NCBI GenBank assembly: GCA_021777365.1 | Contig: JAJYDP010000164.1 | Span: 1 to 8,937 of the forward strand | DNA length: 8,937 nucleotides | Origin: Chloroflexota bacterium | GTDB taxonomy: Bacteria; Chloroflexota; Limnocylindria; Limnocylindrales; CSP1-4 | Reading direction: 5' to 3' | Program-made: the position numbers and the translations under genes | In this document: positions 1-6,378 of the stretch, piece by piece | How the letters are laid out: each line of letters begins with the position of its first letter | Position numbering within the stretch: position 1 is the stretch's first letter | The notes under the pieces: generated by a model | Databases searched by the model: none | Told to the model about the DNA's origin: nothing | What the model saw: the letters and a program-made list of their open reading frames with translations, nothing else

Positions 1-276
1 CCGCTTCCGGGCGCGGCCGTCCCGCCGGGCGACGGCGCGGAGCGCGCGGGCGTGGCCGGGAGTTCCGTCGGCGCGGGCGGTGGCACGGCCGGCGCGGCAC
101 CGCTGCCGGCGGCCGCGCTGCGCGGGCTGGGCCGTGACACCACGCACGAGATGATGCAGCACAGCATCGAGGGGACGCGCGGCGCGGTCCGCCCGGCCGG
201 CACCCCCAAGATCGGCCGCAACGATCCCTGCTACTGCGGGAGCGGGCTCAAGTACAAGAAGTGCCACGGTCGCTGA
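1..276 (+). CDS. secA: SecA preprotein translocase ATPase, C-terminal end (partial)
   Basis: This is the 3' end of secA, open from the first base in frame 1 and ending at TGA 274-276. The visible part is a low-complexity Gly/Ala/Pro-rich linker (about codons 1-45), then a short charged stretch, then the SEC-C tail [20 protein letters not shown]. The zinc ligands C-x-C-x8-C-H are all present. In the family this tail binds zinc and helps SecA contact SecB, ribosomes or phospholipids. SecA is the cytosolic motor ATPase driving preproteins through SecYEG. The catalytic DEAD-motor domains lie upstream of the window. A SEC-C tail alone can occur on other proteins, but its position at the end of a long linker and next to prfB, as in Bacillus secA-prfB, fits SecA best. 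The next gene starts inside its last codons. Confidence 0.85.
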   Translation, partial: PLPGAAVPPGDGAERAGVAGSSVGAGGGTAGAAPLPAAALRGLGRDTTHEMMQHSIEGTRGAVRPAGTPKIGRNDPCYCGSGLKYKKCHGR

Positions 277-866
277 CCTCGGTGGCCCTCCGCCTCGCCG
301 TGGCGGGCCTCGTGGGCGCCGTGCTGGCGACCGGCTACGCCACGTTCAGGATCTGGCAGCAGGGGACCGTCGATGAGCGCGGACACCCGGTGGACGCGAT
401 CGTCGTGCTCGGCGCCGCGCACTACGGGGAGGAGCCGTCCGCCGTCTTCGCCGCGCGACTCGATCACGCCGTCGGGCTCTGGCTCCAGGGCATCGCGCCG
501 TACCTGGTGGTGACCGGGGGGATGGCACCGGGGGACACGACCGCGGAGGCGGACGTGGCCCGGGCGTACGCCGAGCACCGCGGCGTGCCGGCCGACGCGA
601 TCCTTGAGGAGCGAACGGGACGCGACACGGCGGAGTCGCTCCGCAACGTGGCCGCGGTCCTGTCCGCGCGCGGGCTCCGCTCCGCGCTCTTCGTGAGCGA
701 TCGCACCCACATGCTGCGTGTCCTCCGCGTCGCGACCGACCTGGGGATCACGGCATACGGGTCGCCCACCGCCACCAGCCCCGCGGACCTGGACCCGCAG
801 GCGCGCGTGGACGCCACGATCCACGAACTGGGGGCGCTCGCGCTCTACCTCGCGACGGGGCGCTGA
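261..866 (+). CDS. YdcF/SanA-like DUF218 membrane-anchored protein
   Basis: A 201-aa protein of the DUF218 (YdcF/SanA/ElyC) family. Residues about 9-30 form one hydrophobic N-terminal segment, probably a membrane anchor with the domain outside. The DUF218 fold follows: [10 protein letters not shown] (44-53), the conserved region around LVVTGG (82-87), [15 protein letters not shown] (96-110), then [13 protein letters not shown] (117-129), and [11 protein letters not shown] (143-153) with the family's late Ser/Asp/His cluster. ElyC and SanA are linked to envelope integrity in enterobacteria, but the biochemical role of the family is unsettled, so no reaction is assigned. The GTG start at 261 overlaps the secA end by 16 nt. 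It has only a weak AAGAAG-type ribosome site, so translation coupled to secA is likely. GTG 282 is an alternative start. The ORF ends at TGA 864-866. Confidence 0.85.
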   Translation: MPRSLTSVALRLAVAGLVGAVLATGYATFRIWQQGTVDERGHPVDAIVVLGAAHYGEEPSAVFAARLDHAVGLWLQGIAPYLVVTGGMAPGDTTAEADVARAYAEHRGVPADAILEERTGRDTAESLRNVAAVLSARGLRSALFVSDRTHMLRVLRVATDLGITAYGSPTATSPADLDPQARVDATIHELGALALYLATGR

Positions 867-875
867 GGCCGGCCC

Positions 876-891
876 ATCCGGTCGACCGGAT
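876..891. repeat. 16-nt perfect palindrome downstream of the DUF218 gene
   Basis: ATCCGGTCGACCGGAT is a perfect 8+8 inverted repeat 10 nt after the DUF218 stop codon, directly preceded by the 8-nt palindrome GGCCGGCC (867-874). It could end the upstream transcript as a hairpin, although there is no T-run, or serve as a binding site for a dimeric regulator about 60 nt upstream of the 952-980 promoter. The sequence cannot decide between these. Confidence 0.4.
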
Positions 892-951
892 CGTGCCGGT
901 GGCCGCCGCCGGAGATGCCGGTGCAAGGCCGCAATTTCCGCGGGCAACCTC

Positions 952-980
952 TTGAGAACACCGGGCCCCATTCGTATACT
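952..980 (+). promoter_or_regulatory. Sigma70-type promoter for the Cys-rich gene / prfB operon
   Basis: TTGAGA (952-957) and TATACT (975-980) are separated by exactly 17 nt. Each matches the consensus at five of six positions, and both sit in a locally AT-richer patch of a very GC-rich genome. Transcription would begin near 986-988, giving a leader of about 90 nt before GTG 1078. Within the noncoding gap this is the only strong candidate, and the genes downstream are tightly packed through 3491, so it probably drives the Cys-rich protein, prfB and the GNAT gene. Confidence 0.75.
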
Positions 981-988
981 TTCGTGAA

Positions 989-1012
989 ACGCCGGAGTCC
1001 GCGCTCTGGCGT
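989..1012 (+). promoter_or_regulatory. 5'-terminal hairpin of the prfB operon leader
   Basis: Arms ACGCCGGAG (989-997) and CTCTGGCGT (1004-1012) pair over 9 bp with one G-U and a 6-nt loop. The stem begins within a few nucleotides of the start site predicted from the 952-980 promoter, so it would cap the mRNA. A 5' stem of this kind often protects against 5'-dependent decay. The TCCGTTTG after it is too weak for a convincing terminator. The function is an inference. Confidence 0.4.
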
Positions 1013-1077
1013 TCCGTTTGCCACCCGGGACGTCCCCCCGAGGGTGTTCGACAGCGGTGGATAGCAGCGAGGGTGTC

Positions 1078-1305
1078 GTGCGGGCGGAGGTCGTCGAAGA
1101 AGGGTTCCTCGATCTGATCGCATGTGAGCGAGACTGCCGGAAGTGCAGCTACGCCGCGAGCCTCGACTGTGACGGCAATTGCGGTGCCTGTCCCCACAAC
1201 GAGTACTGTCCCTGCGTGAACCCCGTCGTCGCCAGGAGCAAGACCGCCCTGCGCATGATCGAGCTGCGCCCGATCCTGCTGCAGGACCTGCGAGCGCGTC
1301 GCTGA
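1078..1305 (+). CDS. Small eight-cysteine protein coupled to prfB
   Basis: A 75-aa protein I do not recognise. Its centre holds eight cysteines spaced C-x3-C-x2-C-x7-C-x3-C-x2-C-x5-C-x-C (residues 16-46), so a C-x3-C-x2-C unit occurs twice. This suggests binding of zinc or an iron-sulfur cluster. C-x3-C-x2-C is also the radical-SAM cluster motif, but there is no room here for that enzyme's barrel. The N-terminus is acidic and the C-terminus (VARSKTALRMIELRPILLQ) looks like a basic amphipathic helix. I see no signal peptide, so it is probably cytosolic. Start chosen: GTG 1078 with GAGGG at 1069-1073. GTG 1057 (82 aa) is possible; TTG 1018 is unlikely. Its TGA (1303-1305) overlaps the prfB ATG by one base, so the two are translationally coupled and share the 952-980 promoter. 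The biased composition and conserved-looking cysteine spacing support a real gene. Confidence 0.65.
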   Translation: MRAEVVEEGFLDLIACERDCRKCSYAASLDCDGNCGACPHNEYCPCVNPVVARSKTALRMIELRPILLQDLRARR

Positions 1306-2415
1306 TGGACCTCTCGTCCGTCCGGGACCTCGTGGAGCGCGTCCGGGCGACCTCGGGGCGTCTTTGACCTCGACGGGAAGGATCGCCGGCTCCGCGAGCT
1401 TGACGAGGGCGCCGCGCGCCCGGACCTCTGGGATGACCCCCGGGCGGCCCAGCGCCTGCTCCGCGATGCCGACCGGCTTCGCGAGGAGCTGACCACCTGG
1501 CGCGACCTCGAGCGGCGCGCCACGGACCTGCTCGAGCTGGCCGAGCTCGCCGCCGAGGACGGGGACCCCGAGATGGCGGCCGGCGTCGACGACGAGTATG
1601 CCGGCCTCGACGCCGCCTACGCGCGCCTGCGGACCGAGCTCCTCTTCAGCGGCGAGTACGACGCACGCGACGCGCTGCTGACGATCAGCGCGGGGGCCGG
1701 GGGCACCGAGGCGACGGACTGGGCGCAGATGCTGCTCCGCATGTACCTTCGCTGGGCCGAGCGTCACCGCTTCGCCACCGAGATCCTGGACCAGACCGAG
1801 GGTGAGGAAGTCGGGCTCAAGAGCGTGACGGTGGCCGTGGACGGACGGGACGCCTACGGGTACCTGCGGGCCGAGCGCGGCGTCCACCGACTGGTGCGGA
1901 TCAGCCCGTTCGACTCCCAGAAGCGCCGCCAGACGACGTTCGGCCTGGTGGAGGTGCTGCCCGAGGTGGAGGACGACGTGGAGGTCGAGATCGACCCCGA
2001 CGACCTGCGGATCGACACCTTCCGGGCCACCGGGCACGGCGGGCAGAACGTCAACAAGACGGACTCGGCGGTCCGGATCACCCACCTCCCGACGGGGATC
2101 GTCGCGCAGAGCCAGAACGAGCGCTCCCAGCTCCAGAACAAGGACACCGCGATGAAGATCCTCCGCGCGCGCCTCCTGGAACGGGCGCTCGAGGAGCGCG
2201 AGGCGCAGCTGGCCGCGATCCGCGGCGAGCACGTGGAGGCGGGCTGGGGGCACCAGATCCGCTCCTACGTGCTGCATCCCTACCAGATGGTGAAGGACCT
2301 GCGCACCGAGGTCGAGACCAGCAACACCGGCGCGGTCCTGGACGGGGACCTGGACGGGTTCATGCTCGCCGAGCTCGAGCGCGAGGCGACCGACGGCGGG
2401 GAGGAGCGGGCGTGA
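1305..2415 (+). CDS. prfB: Peptide chain release factor 2 (with programmed +1 frameshift)
   Basis: RF2 recognises UGA and UAA stop codons in the ribosomal A site and triggers peptide release. The gene is in two frames: ATG 1305 opens 20 codons ending at an in-frame TGA (1365-1367), and a +1 slip at CTT TGA C continues from GAC 1366 to TGA 2413-2415. The full product is 369 aa, the usual RF2 length. Visible marks are the N-terminal helical region (PDLWDDP near residue 45), the RF2 codon-recognition tripeptide SPF at 200-202 in the context VRISPFDSQKRRQTTF, and the catalytic GGQ at 245-247 in RATGHGGQNVNKTDSAVRI. No good ribosome site precedes ATG 1305. Start and upstream stop overlap as TGATG, so initiation probably depends on termination of the Cys-rich ORF. 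The 3' end overlaps the GNAT gene by 4 nt. Confidence 0.96.
1355..1368 (+). promoter_or_regulatory. prfB autoregulatory +1 frameshift site
   Basis: GGGGCGTCTTTGAC aligns base for base with the Escherichia coli prfB site: an internal Shine-Dalgarno-like GGGG (1355-1358), a 3-nt gap, the slippery CTT (1362-1364), then the stop TGA (1365-1367) followed by C, the weak termination context. In the established mechanism, scarce RF2 lets the ribosome pause at UGA and slip forward one base, so RF2 controls its own level. Before the slip the protein is MDLSSVRDLVERVRATSGRL, and after it resumes with DLDGKDRRLREL. Confidence 0.95.
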
Positions 2416-3491
2416 GGGACGACGCGGATCACGCGATCCTCCGCCCGATCCGGCCGGACGACATCCTCGGCTGCGTGGACGTCTTCTACGACGCCGTCGA
2501 CCCGCTCTACCGACGGCTGGACCAGCCGCTGCCGCCGCGGGACCCCGCGTCGCTCGGGCGGCTGATCGGCCACCTGCTGGACCACGACGCCGATCGGGCG
2601 TGGCTCGCCGAGGCCCCGTCGTCCACGGGCGACGACCGGCCGCCCCGGATCCTGGGGTTCGGCACGGCCTGGCAGCGGGAGTCCACCTGGTACCTGGCGC
2701 TCCTCTTCGTCCGGCCGCAGGCCCAGGCGAGCGGCCTGGGCCGGAAGCTGCTCCTGCGCACGTTCCCGCGAGGGCCGATGGATCCCCCGGACCCGGAGGA
2801 CGGCGCGCCCGATCCGGGCGGCGCGACGGAGGGCGGCGCGCCCGTGCTGGACGGCGCGGCGGCGGCCCCCGGTCACGGGGCAACCGGCGGTGGGGCGACC
2901 GGCGCCGGCTCCGGCCTGATGGCGACCTGCGTCGACTCCATCCAGCCCATCTCCACCGGGCTCTACGCGGGATACGGCATGGTGCCCCGCGTGCCGCTCT
3001 TCACGGCCATCGGACGGCCCCGCCCCGGGTCGCTGCCGGCACTCCCCCGGGATGTCGTGGCCACCGGCTTCGAGGCGCTCCCGGCCACGTACCCGCTCGC
3101 CGGGACGCTCGCCGGACTGGACCGCGCCACGCTCGGGTTCGAGCGGCCGCAGGACCACCGGTTCTGGGCGCGCGAGGGCCGCCGCGGCGTCCTGTTCCGC
3201 CGGGCGGGGGCCGGCGATGTCCTGGGGTACGGCTACGCCCAGCCGTCGGGCCGGCTGGGCCCGGTGGCGCTCCTCGACGAGACGCTCTACCCCGGCGTGC
3301 TGGGGACGCTGGTGGCCCGCGAGTCGCCGCCGGGCCCGTACCTTGCCCTCGTGCCCGGCGTGAACCACCGCGCGATCGTGGCGCTGCTCCACGCCGGGTT
3401 CCGCTTCGAGGGCTTCCCCGGGATCGTCGGCTCGACGCGCCCGTGGGAGGGCCTGGCGCGGTACCTGCCCGCCAGCTACGCGCTGCCGTGA
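2412..3491 (+). CDS. Tandem GNAT-family N-acetyltransferase with a Gly/Ala/Pro-rich insert
   Basis: A 359-aa protein with a GNAT fold in residues 1-200: LRPIRPDDILGCVDVFYDAV is the typical N-terminal strand and helix, and LALLFVRPQAQASGLGRKLL (95-114) is motif A with the acetyl-CoA pyrophosphate loop Q-x-S-G-L-G. The fold appears to resume at LMATCVDSIQPISTGLYAGYGM. Between them (about 118-168) lies a Gly/Ala/Pro/Asp-rich low-complexity insert. The second half (215-359) looks like a degenerate second GNAT domain: it has VLGYGYAQPSGRLGPVALLD and NHRAIVALLHAGFRFEG but no clear acetyl-CoA loop. The substrate is unknown. Start GTG 2412 overlaps the prfB stop as GTGA and has a strong ribosome site, GGGGAGGAG (2398-2406). 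It is probably co-transcribed with prfB. The family call is firm for the N-terminal half and weaker for the C-terminal half. Confidence 0.75.
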   Translation: MRDDADHAILRPIRPDDILGCVDVFYDAVDPLYRRLDQPLPPRDPASLGRLIGHLLDHDADRAWLAEAPSSTGDDRPPRILGFGTAWQRESTWYLALLFVRPQAQASGLGRKLLLRTFPRGPMDPPDPEDGAPDPGGATEGGAPVLDGAAAAPGHGATGGGATGAGSGLMATCVDSIQPISTGLYAGYGMVPRVPLFTAIGRPRPGSLPALPRDVVATGFEALPATYPLAGTLAGLDRATLGFERPQDHRFWAREGRRGVLFRRAGAGDVLGYGYAQPSGRLGPVALLDETLYPGVLGTLVARESPPGPYLALVPGVNHRAIVALLHAGFRFEGFPGIVGSTRPWEGLARYLPASYALP

Positions 3492-3506
3492 TGGGACGCG
3501 GGCATG

Positions 3507-3574
3507 GTGACCGGGCGGGCGGCGTGACCGGGCGGGCGGCGTGATCGGGCCGGCGGCGTGACCGGGCGGGCGGC
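3507..3574 (+). repeat. Four 17-nt tandem repeats creating chained GTG minicistrons
   Basis: The unit GTGACCGGGCGGGCGGC occurs at 3507, 3524, 3541 (two substitutions: GTGATCGGGCCGGCGGC) and 3558. Each of the first three copies reads GTG plus five sense codons and then TGA, and that TGA overlaps the GTG of the next copy by GTGA. They encode MTGRAA, MTGRAA and MIGPAA. The fourth copy escapes the stop, because GGCGCC follows it, and becomes the first codons (MTGRAA) of the phosphatase gene. Confidence 0.9.
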
Positions 3575-4451
3575 GGCGCCGTTCGACCCGGGCTCGTTCG
3601 ACGCCGCGGCGTTCGGGGCCGGCTGGAGCGCCTCGCTGCGGCGCGGCTCCGATACCGAGCTGCGCGGCTGGCTCGACCTCGCCCTCGCGTGCTGCGACGC
3701 GGCCGACGCGATCGCGCTGCGCCACTTCCGGCGCGACCTGGAGATCTCCGCCAAGCCCGATCGCACCCTGGTCACGCAGGCTGATCGCACGATCGAGCTC
3801 GAGCTCCGGGAGCGGATCCTGGCCGCCCACCCGGACCACGGGCTGGCCGGCGAGGAGTACGGCACCGAGTCGGCCGGCGCCTCGGTGCGCTGGCACATCG
3901 ACCCGATCGACGGGACCCACAACTTCGTCCGGGGCGTCCCGCTCTTCGCCACGCTGCTCGGCGTCGAGCGGGACGGGGAGCTGCAGGTGGGCGTCCTGTC
4001 CGCGCCGGCACTGCGGGAGCGCTGGTTCGCGTGGCGAGGGGGCGGCGCGTGGGCGGCCCGTTCGGCGGCCCCGGTGCGCGTGGAGGTCTCCCGCGTGCAC
4101 CGTCTCGCCGACGCGCAGGTGCTGTACGCCTCCCCGTTCGACGTCATGGCCACCGGCTGGGCACCGGGCTTCGAGGCGCTCGTCCGGGGTGCGTGGCGAG
4201 ACCGCGGGTTCGGCGACTTCTGGGGCTACGCGCTGGTGGCCGAGGGCGCGGCCGAGGCGATGATCGAGGTCGGCCTCAAGTCGTGGGACCTGGCGGCCCC
4301 CACCGTGCTGGTCGAGGAGGCGGGCGGACGGCTCAGCGACTTCGCGGGGGCCCGGGGCCTGGAGATCGGCAGCGTGCTCGCGACCAACGGCAGCATGCAC
4401 GGCGCGGTCCTGGCCGCGCTGGGCGGCCGGGAGACCGACGCCTCACGCTGA
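3558..4451 (+). CDS. Inositol monophosphatase-family phosphatase, possibly histidinol-phosphatase
   Basis: A 297-aa member of the Mg-dependent, Li-sensitive phosphatase superfamily. Metal and catalytic motifs are intact: AKPDRTLVTQAD (65-76), GEE (98-100, first metal-binding Glu), WHIDPIDGTHNF (112-123, Asp115 and Asp118) and SWDLAAPTVLVEEAGG (242-257, Asp244). RGFGDFWGYALVAEGAAEAMIE (216-237) resembles, from memory, the region in actinobacterial HisN, the histidinol-phosphatase of histidine biosynthesis. That makes HisN my best guess over SuhB/inositol phosphatase or CysQ, but no neighbouring his gene supports it. The start is the GTG of the last 17-nt repeat. There is no good Shine-Dalgarno sequence, and initiation may depend on ribosomes re-initiating through the preceding minicistrons. 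The residues before about 36 are Ala/Gly/Asp-rich and not conserved-looking, so the true start could be slightly different. Confidence 0.85.
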   Translation: MTGRAAAPFDPGSFDAAAFGAGWSASLRRGSDTELRGWLDLALACCDAADAIALRHFRRDLEISAKPDRTLVTQADRTIELELRERILAAHPDHGLAGEEYGTESAGASVRWHIDPIDGTHNFVRGVPLFATLLGVERDGELQVGVLSAPALRERWFAWRGGGAWAARSAAPVRVEVSRVHRLADAQVLYASPFDVMATGWAPGFEALVRGAWRDRGFGDFWGYALVAEGAAEAMIEVGLKSWDLAAPTVLVEEAGGRLSDFAGARGLEIGSVLATNGSMHGAVLAALGGRETDASR

Positions 4452-4480
4452 GCCCCGAGGGGCGGCCGGGTCGGTGCCCG

Positions 4481-4489
4481 TGCTACCCT
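4481..4489 (+). promoter_or_regulatory. Possible extended -10 promoter for ftsE
   Basis: TGCTACCCT combines the TGN extension with a TANNNT-type -10 element (4484-4489), 72 nt before the ftsE ATG. No TTG-type -35 box lies at the expected distance. It would start RNA near 4496 and give a leader of about 65 nt. Directly after the previous stop, GCCCC-GA-GGGGC (4452-4463) is a short inverted repeat that could mark the end of the upstream unit. Confidence 0.3.
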
Positions 4490-4523
4490 GTCGGCGACGT
4501 GGCTTTGCTCGCCGTGCCCGCGT

Positions 4524-4554
4524 GCGGAGTCCCCGGCAACCTCCGCGCGCGGAG
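4524..4554 (+). promoter_or_regulatory. ftsE leader with Shine-Dalgarno-masking hairpin and competing pairing
   Basis: CTCCGCGCGCGGAG (4541-4554) is a perfect 14-nt palindrome. Its right arm contains the ftsE ribosome site GGAG (4551-4554), 6 nt before ATG 4561, so the hairpin would mask it. The left arm CTCCGC (4541-4546) can instead pair with GCGGAG (4524-4529), which would free the ribosome site. The two structures exclude each other, as in translational riboswitch-like control. No ligand domain is visible. Confidence 0.4.
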
Positions 4555-4560
4555 CCAGAC

Positions 4561-5367
4561 ATGAGCACCTCCCCGCCCCGCATCGCGGGCGCCATCGCCG
4601 CATCGGCCGCGGTCCACATCTCCCGGGACGCCGCACCACTGGCACCTGCGTCCACGGACGCGGCCCCCGCGACCCGGCGCATCTCGCTTGCGCTCGAGGA
4701 CGTGAGCAAGGTCTACCCGAACGGGCGTCGCGCACTGGCCGACGTGGACCTCGTGGTGCCCGACGGCGACTTCGTCTTCCTGGTGGGTCCCTCGGGCGCA
4801 GGCAAGAGCACGCTGATCAAGCTGCTGATCCGCGACGAGCTCGCCACCAGCGGCACCGTGTTCGTGGCGGGCCGCGACGTCAGCCGGCTCTCGCGCCGGG
4901 ACGTGCCCCGACTGCGGCGGCGCATCGGAATCGTCTTCCAGGACTACAAGCTGCTGCCCCACAAGTCGGTCCGGGAGAACGTCGCGTTCGCCCTCGAGGT
5001 GACGGGCACACCCGGCCGGCAGATCCTCCCCGCCGTCGAGCGGGTCCTGGCCCTGGTCGGGCTCACTGCGCAGGCCGACCAGCTCCCCAGCCAGCTCTCC
5101 GGCGGCGAGCAGCAGCGCACCGCGATCGCGCGAGCGCTGGTCCACGAACCGCGCGTCATCATCGCCGACGAGCCGACCGGCAACCTGGACCCGCTCATCA
5201 GCTGGGAGATCATCCAGCTGCTGCTGCGCATCAACGAACTGGGAACGACCGTCCTGATGGCCACCCACAACGCCGAGGTGGTGACCGCGCTGCGGCGCCG
5301 CGTGGTCGCGCTCGAGGATGGGCGGGTGGTGCGCGACGAGGTCGGCGGCTACCACCGCGAGTACTGA
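4561..5367 (+). CDS. ftsE: Cell-division ATP-binding protein FtsE
   Basis: The ATPase subunit of the FtsEX complex, which sits at the inner membrane of the divisome and transmits ATP hydrolysis to extracytoplasmic peptidoglycan hydrolases. All ABC motifs are present: Walker [10 protein letters not shown] (76-84), Q-loop in FQDYKLLP (Gln127), signature LSGGEQQR (179-186), Walker B VIIADEPT (199-206) and the switch His in ATHN (236). The product is 268 aa, about 40 longer than usual. The extra part is an Ala/Pro/Ser-rich N-terminus (1-41) before the normal beginning [18 protein letters not shown] 4561 was chosen for its GGAG at 6 nt and because no good later start precedes the ABC domain; GTG 4474 would lack support. 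ftsX follows after 3 nt, which is the standard ftsEX pairing and distinguishes it from LolD/MacB-type ATPases. Confidence 0.93.
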   Translation: MSTSPPRIAGAIAASAAVHISRDAAPLAPASTDAAPATRRISLALEDVSKVYPNGRRALADVDLVVPDGDFVFLVGPSGAGKSTLIKLLIRDELATSGTVFVAGRDVSRLSRRDVPRLRRRIGIVFQDYKLLPHKSVRENVAFALEVTGTPGRQILPAVERVLALVGLTAQADQLPSQLSGGEQQRTAIARALVHEPRVIIADEPTGNLDPLISWEIIQLLLRINELGTTVLMATHNAEVVTALRRRVVALEDGRVVRDEVGGYHREY

Positions 5368-5370
5368 CGG

Positions 5371-6261
5371 ATGCTGCGCTTCCTGCTCTTCTCGTTCCGC
5401 CGCGCGTGGCAGGGGTTCTGGCGCAACCTCGTCATGAGCCTCGCCGCGACGGTCACCATGACCCTGATGCTGCTCATGCTGGCGGGGCTGGTGATCGGCC
5501 TCTCCGGCATGGACGCCGGGCTCCGCTTCGTGGAGCAGAAGGTGGAGGTCCAGGCGTTCATCGCCGACGGCGCGCCCCAGGCGCAGGTCGACGCCCTGGT
5601 GGCCCAGGTGCGCGCGCTGCCGGAGGTGTCGCAGGTCGTCTACCTGGACAAGCAGCAGGCGCTCGCGCAGTGGCAGCAACAGCTTCGCGAGCAGGGCAAG
5701 CCGGACTACTCGAGCGAGACGGGCACCAACCCCATCCCGGCCAGCATCCAGGTGAAGCTGAGGGATCCGCACGTGTACGGGTCCGTGATCCAGACGCTCC
5801 AGAGCGCGCACGGCGTCGTGACCGACGTCCTCCAGACGCAGCAGGTGGTGGATGCGCTGCTCACCGTGACCGGCTTCCTGCGCACCGCCGGGCTGGTGAT
5901 CCTGGGCCTGGTGGGGATCACGGTCCTCTTCATCGTGATCAACACCATCCGGCTCGCCGTGGTGGCACGCGGCGAGGAGATCGAGATCATGCGGCTCGTC
6001 GGCGCGTCCGACGCGTTCATCCGCTGGCCGTTCATCTTCGAGGGGATCCTGGTGGGCCTCCTGGGCGCGGCGATCACGCTGGGGATCCTCGGGCTGGCGG
6101 CCCAGCCGATCGGCCAGGCCGTGGCCACGCTGGTGGGCCAGGTGCCCATCCAGTTCGACCAGGACCTCGCGCAGCAGCTGGTCCTCGTGGTGGGCGGGGC
6201 CGGGATCGCGCTGGGCGGCGTGGGTGCCTTCATCTCCGTGCGGACCTACCTGATCCGCTGA
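5371..6261 (+). CDS. ftsX: Cell-division protein FtsX
   Basis: The integral-membrane partner of FtsE, 296 aa as expected. The predicted topology is classic: cytoplasmic N-terminus (LLFSFRRAWQGFWRNL), membrane segment 1 at about 21-45, an extracytoplasmic loop of about 120 residues, then segments at about 170-192, 222-244 and 268-292. The loop contains the family motif NPIPASIQVKL (120-130) and begins with the strand VEVQAFI. The conserved cytoplasmic coupling region NTIRLAVVARGEEIEIMRLVGAS (191-213) contacts FtsE in this family. ATG 5371 follows the ftsE TGA by three bases with no strong ribosome site, so synthesis is probably coupled to ftsE to keep the subunits matched. The extracytoplasmic loop usually recruits hydrolases or their activators; no such hydrolase gene is in the window. 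Confidence 0.93.
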   Translation: MLRFLLFSFRRAWQGFWRNLVMSLAATVTMTLMLLMLAGLVIGLSGMDAGLRFVEQKVEVQAFIADGAPQAQVDALVAQVRALPEVSQVVYLDKQQALAQWQQQLREQGKPDYSSETGTNPIPASIQVKLRDPHVYGSVIQTLQSAHGVVTDVLQTQQVVDALLTVTGFLRTAGLVILGLVGITVLFIVINTIRLAVVARGEEIEIMRLVGASDAFIRWPFIFEGILVGLLGAAITLGILGLAAQPIGQAVATLVGQVPIQFDQDLAQQLVLVVGGAGIALGGVGAFISVRTYLIR

Positions 6262-6378
6262 TCCCCGCCCGACGGCCGGCCCGGGAAGCGGCACAATCGC
6301 ACCACGCGGCGGCGCGCCGCGGATCGAGCCTCGGTGGCCGGTGGCCCATGGGCATCCGGCCTCCGTCCGGGCATGCGC

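Noticed and set aside
1018..1077. N-terminal extension of the Cys-rich protein from TTG 1018
   Set aside because: TTG without a ribosome site, lying at the end of the leader hairpin. GTG 1078 (or 1057) is better placed.
1123..1215. Radical-SAM enzyme suggested by C-x3-C-x2-C
   Set aside because: The whole protein is 75-95 residues, so the SAM-binding barrel is absent. Only metal or cluster binding can be proposed.
1305..1367. prfB as a pseudogene because of the early TGA
   Set aside because: The TGA sits in the canonical programmed frameshift context and the rest of the protein is intact.
3507..3574. CRISPR-like repeat array
   Set aside because: The 17-nt units are directly adjacent with no spacers, and there are no cas genes. 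It is a simple tandem repeat.
6292..6297. CACAAT as a promoter -10 box for the protease gene
   Set aside because: No matching -35 box in the GC-only sequence upstream; mentioned only in the gene entry.
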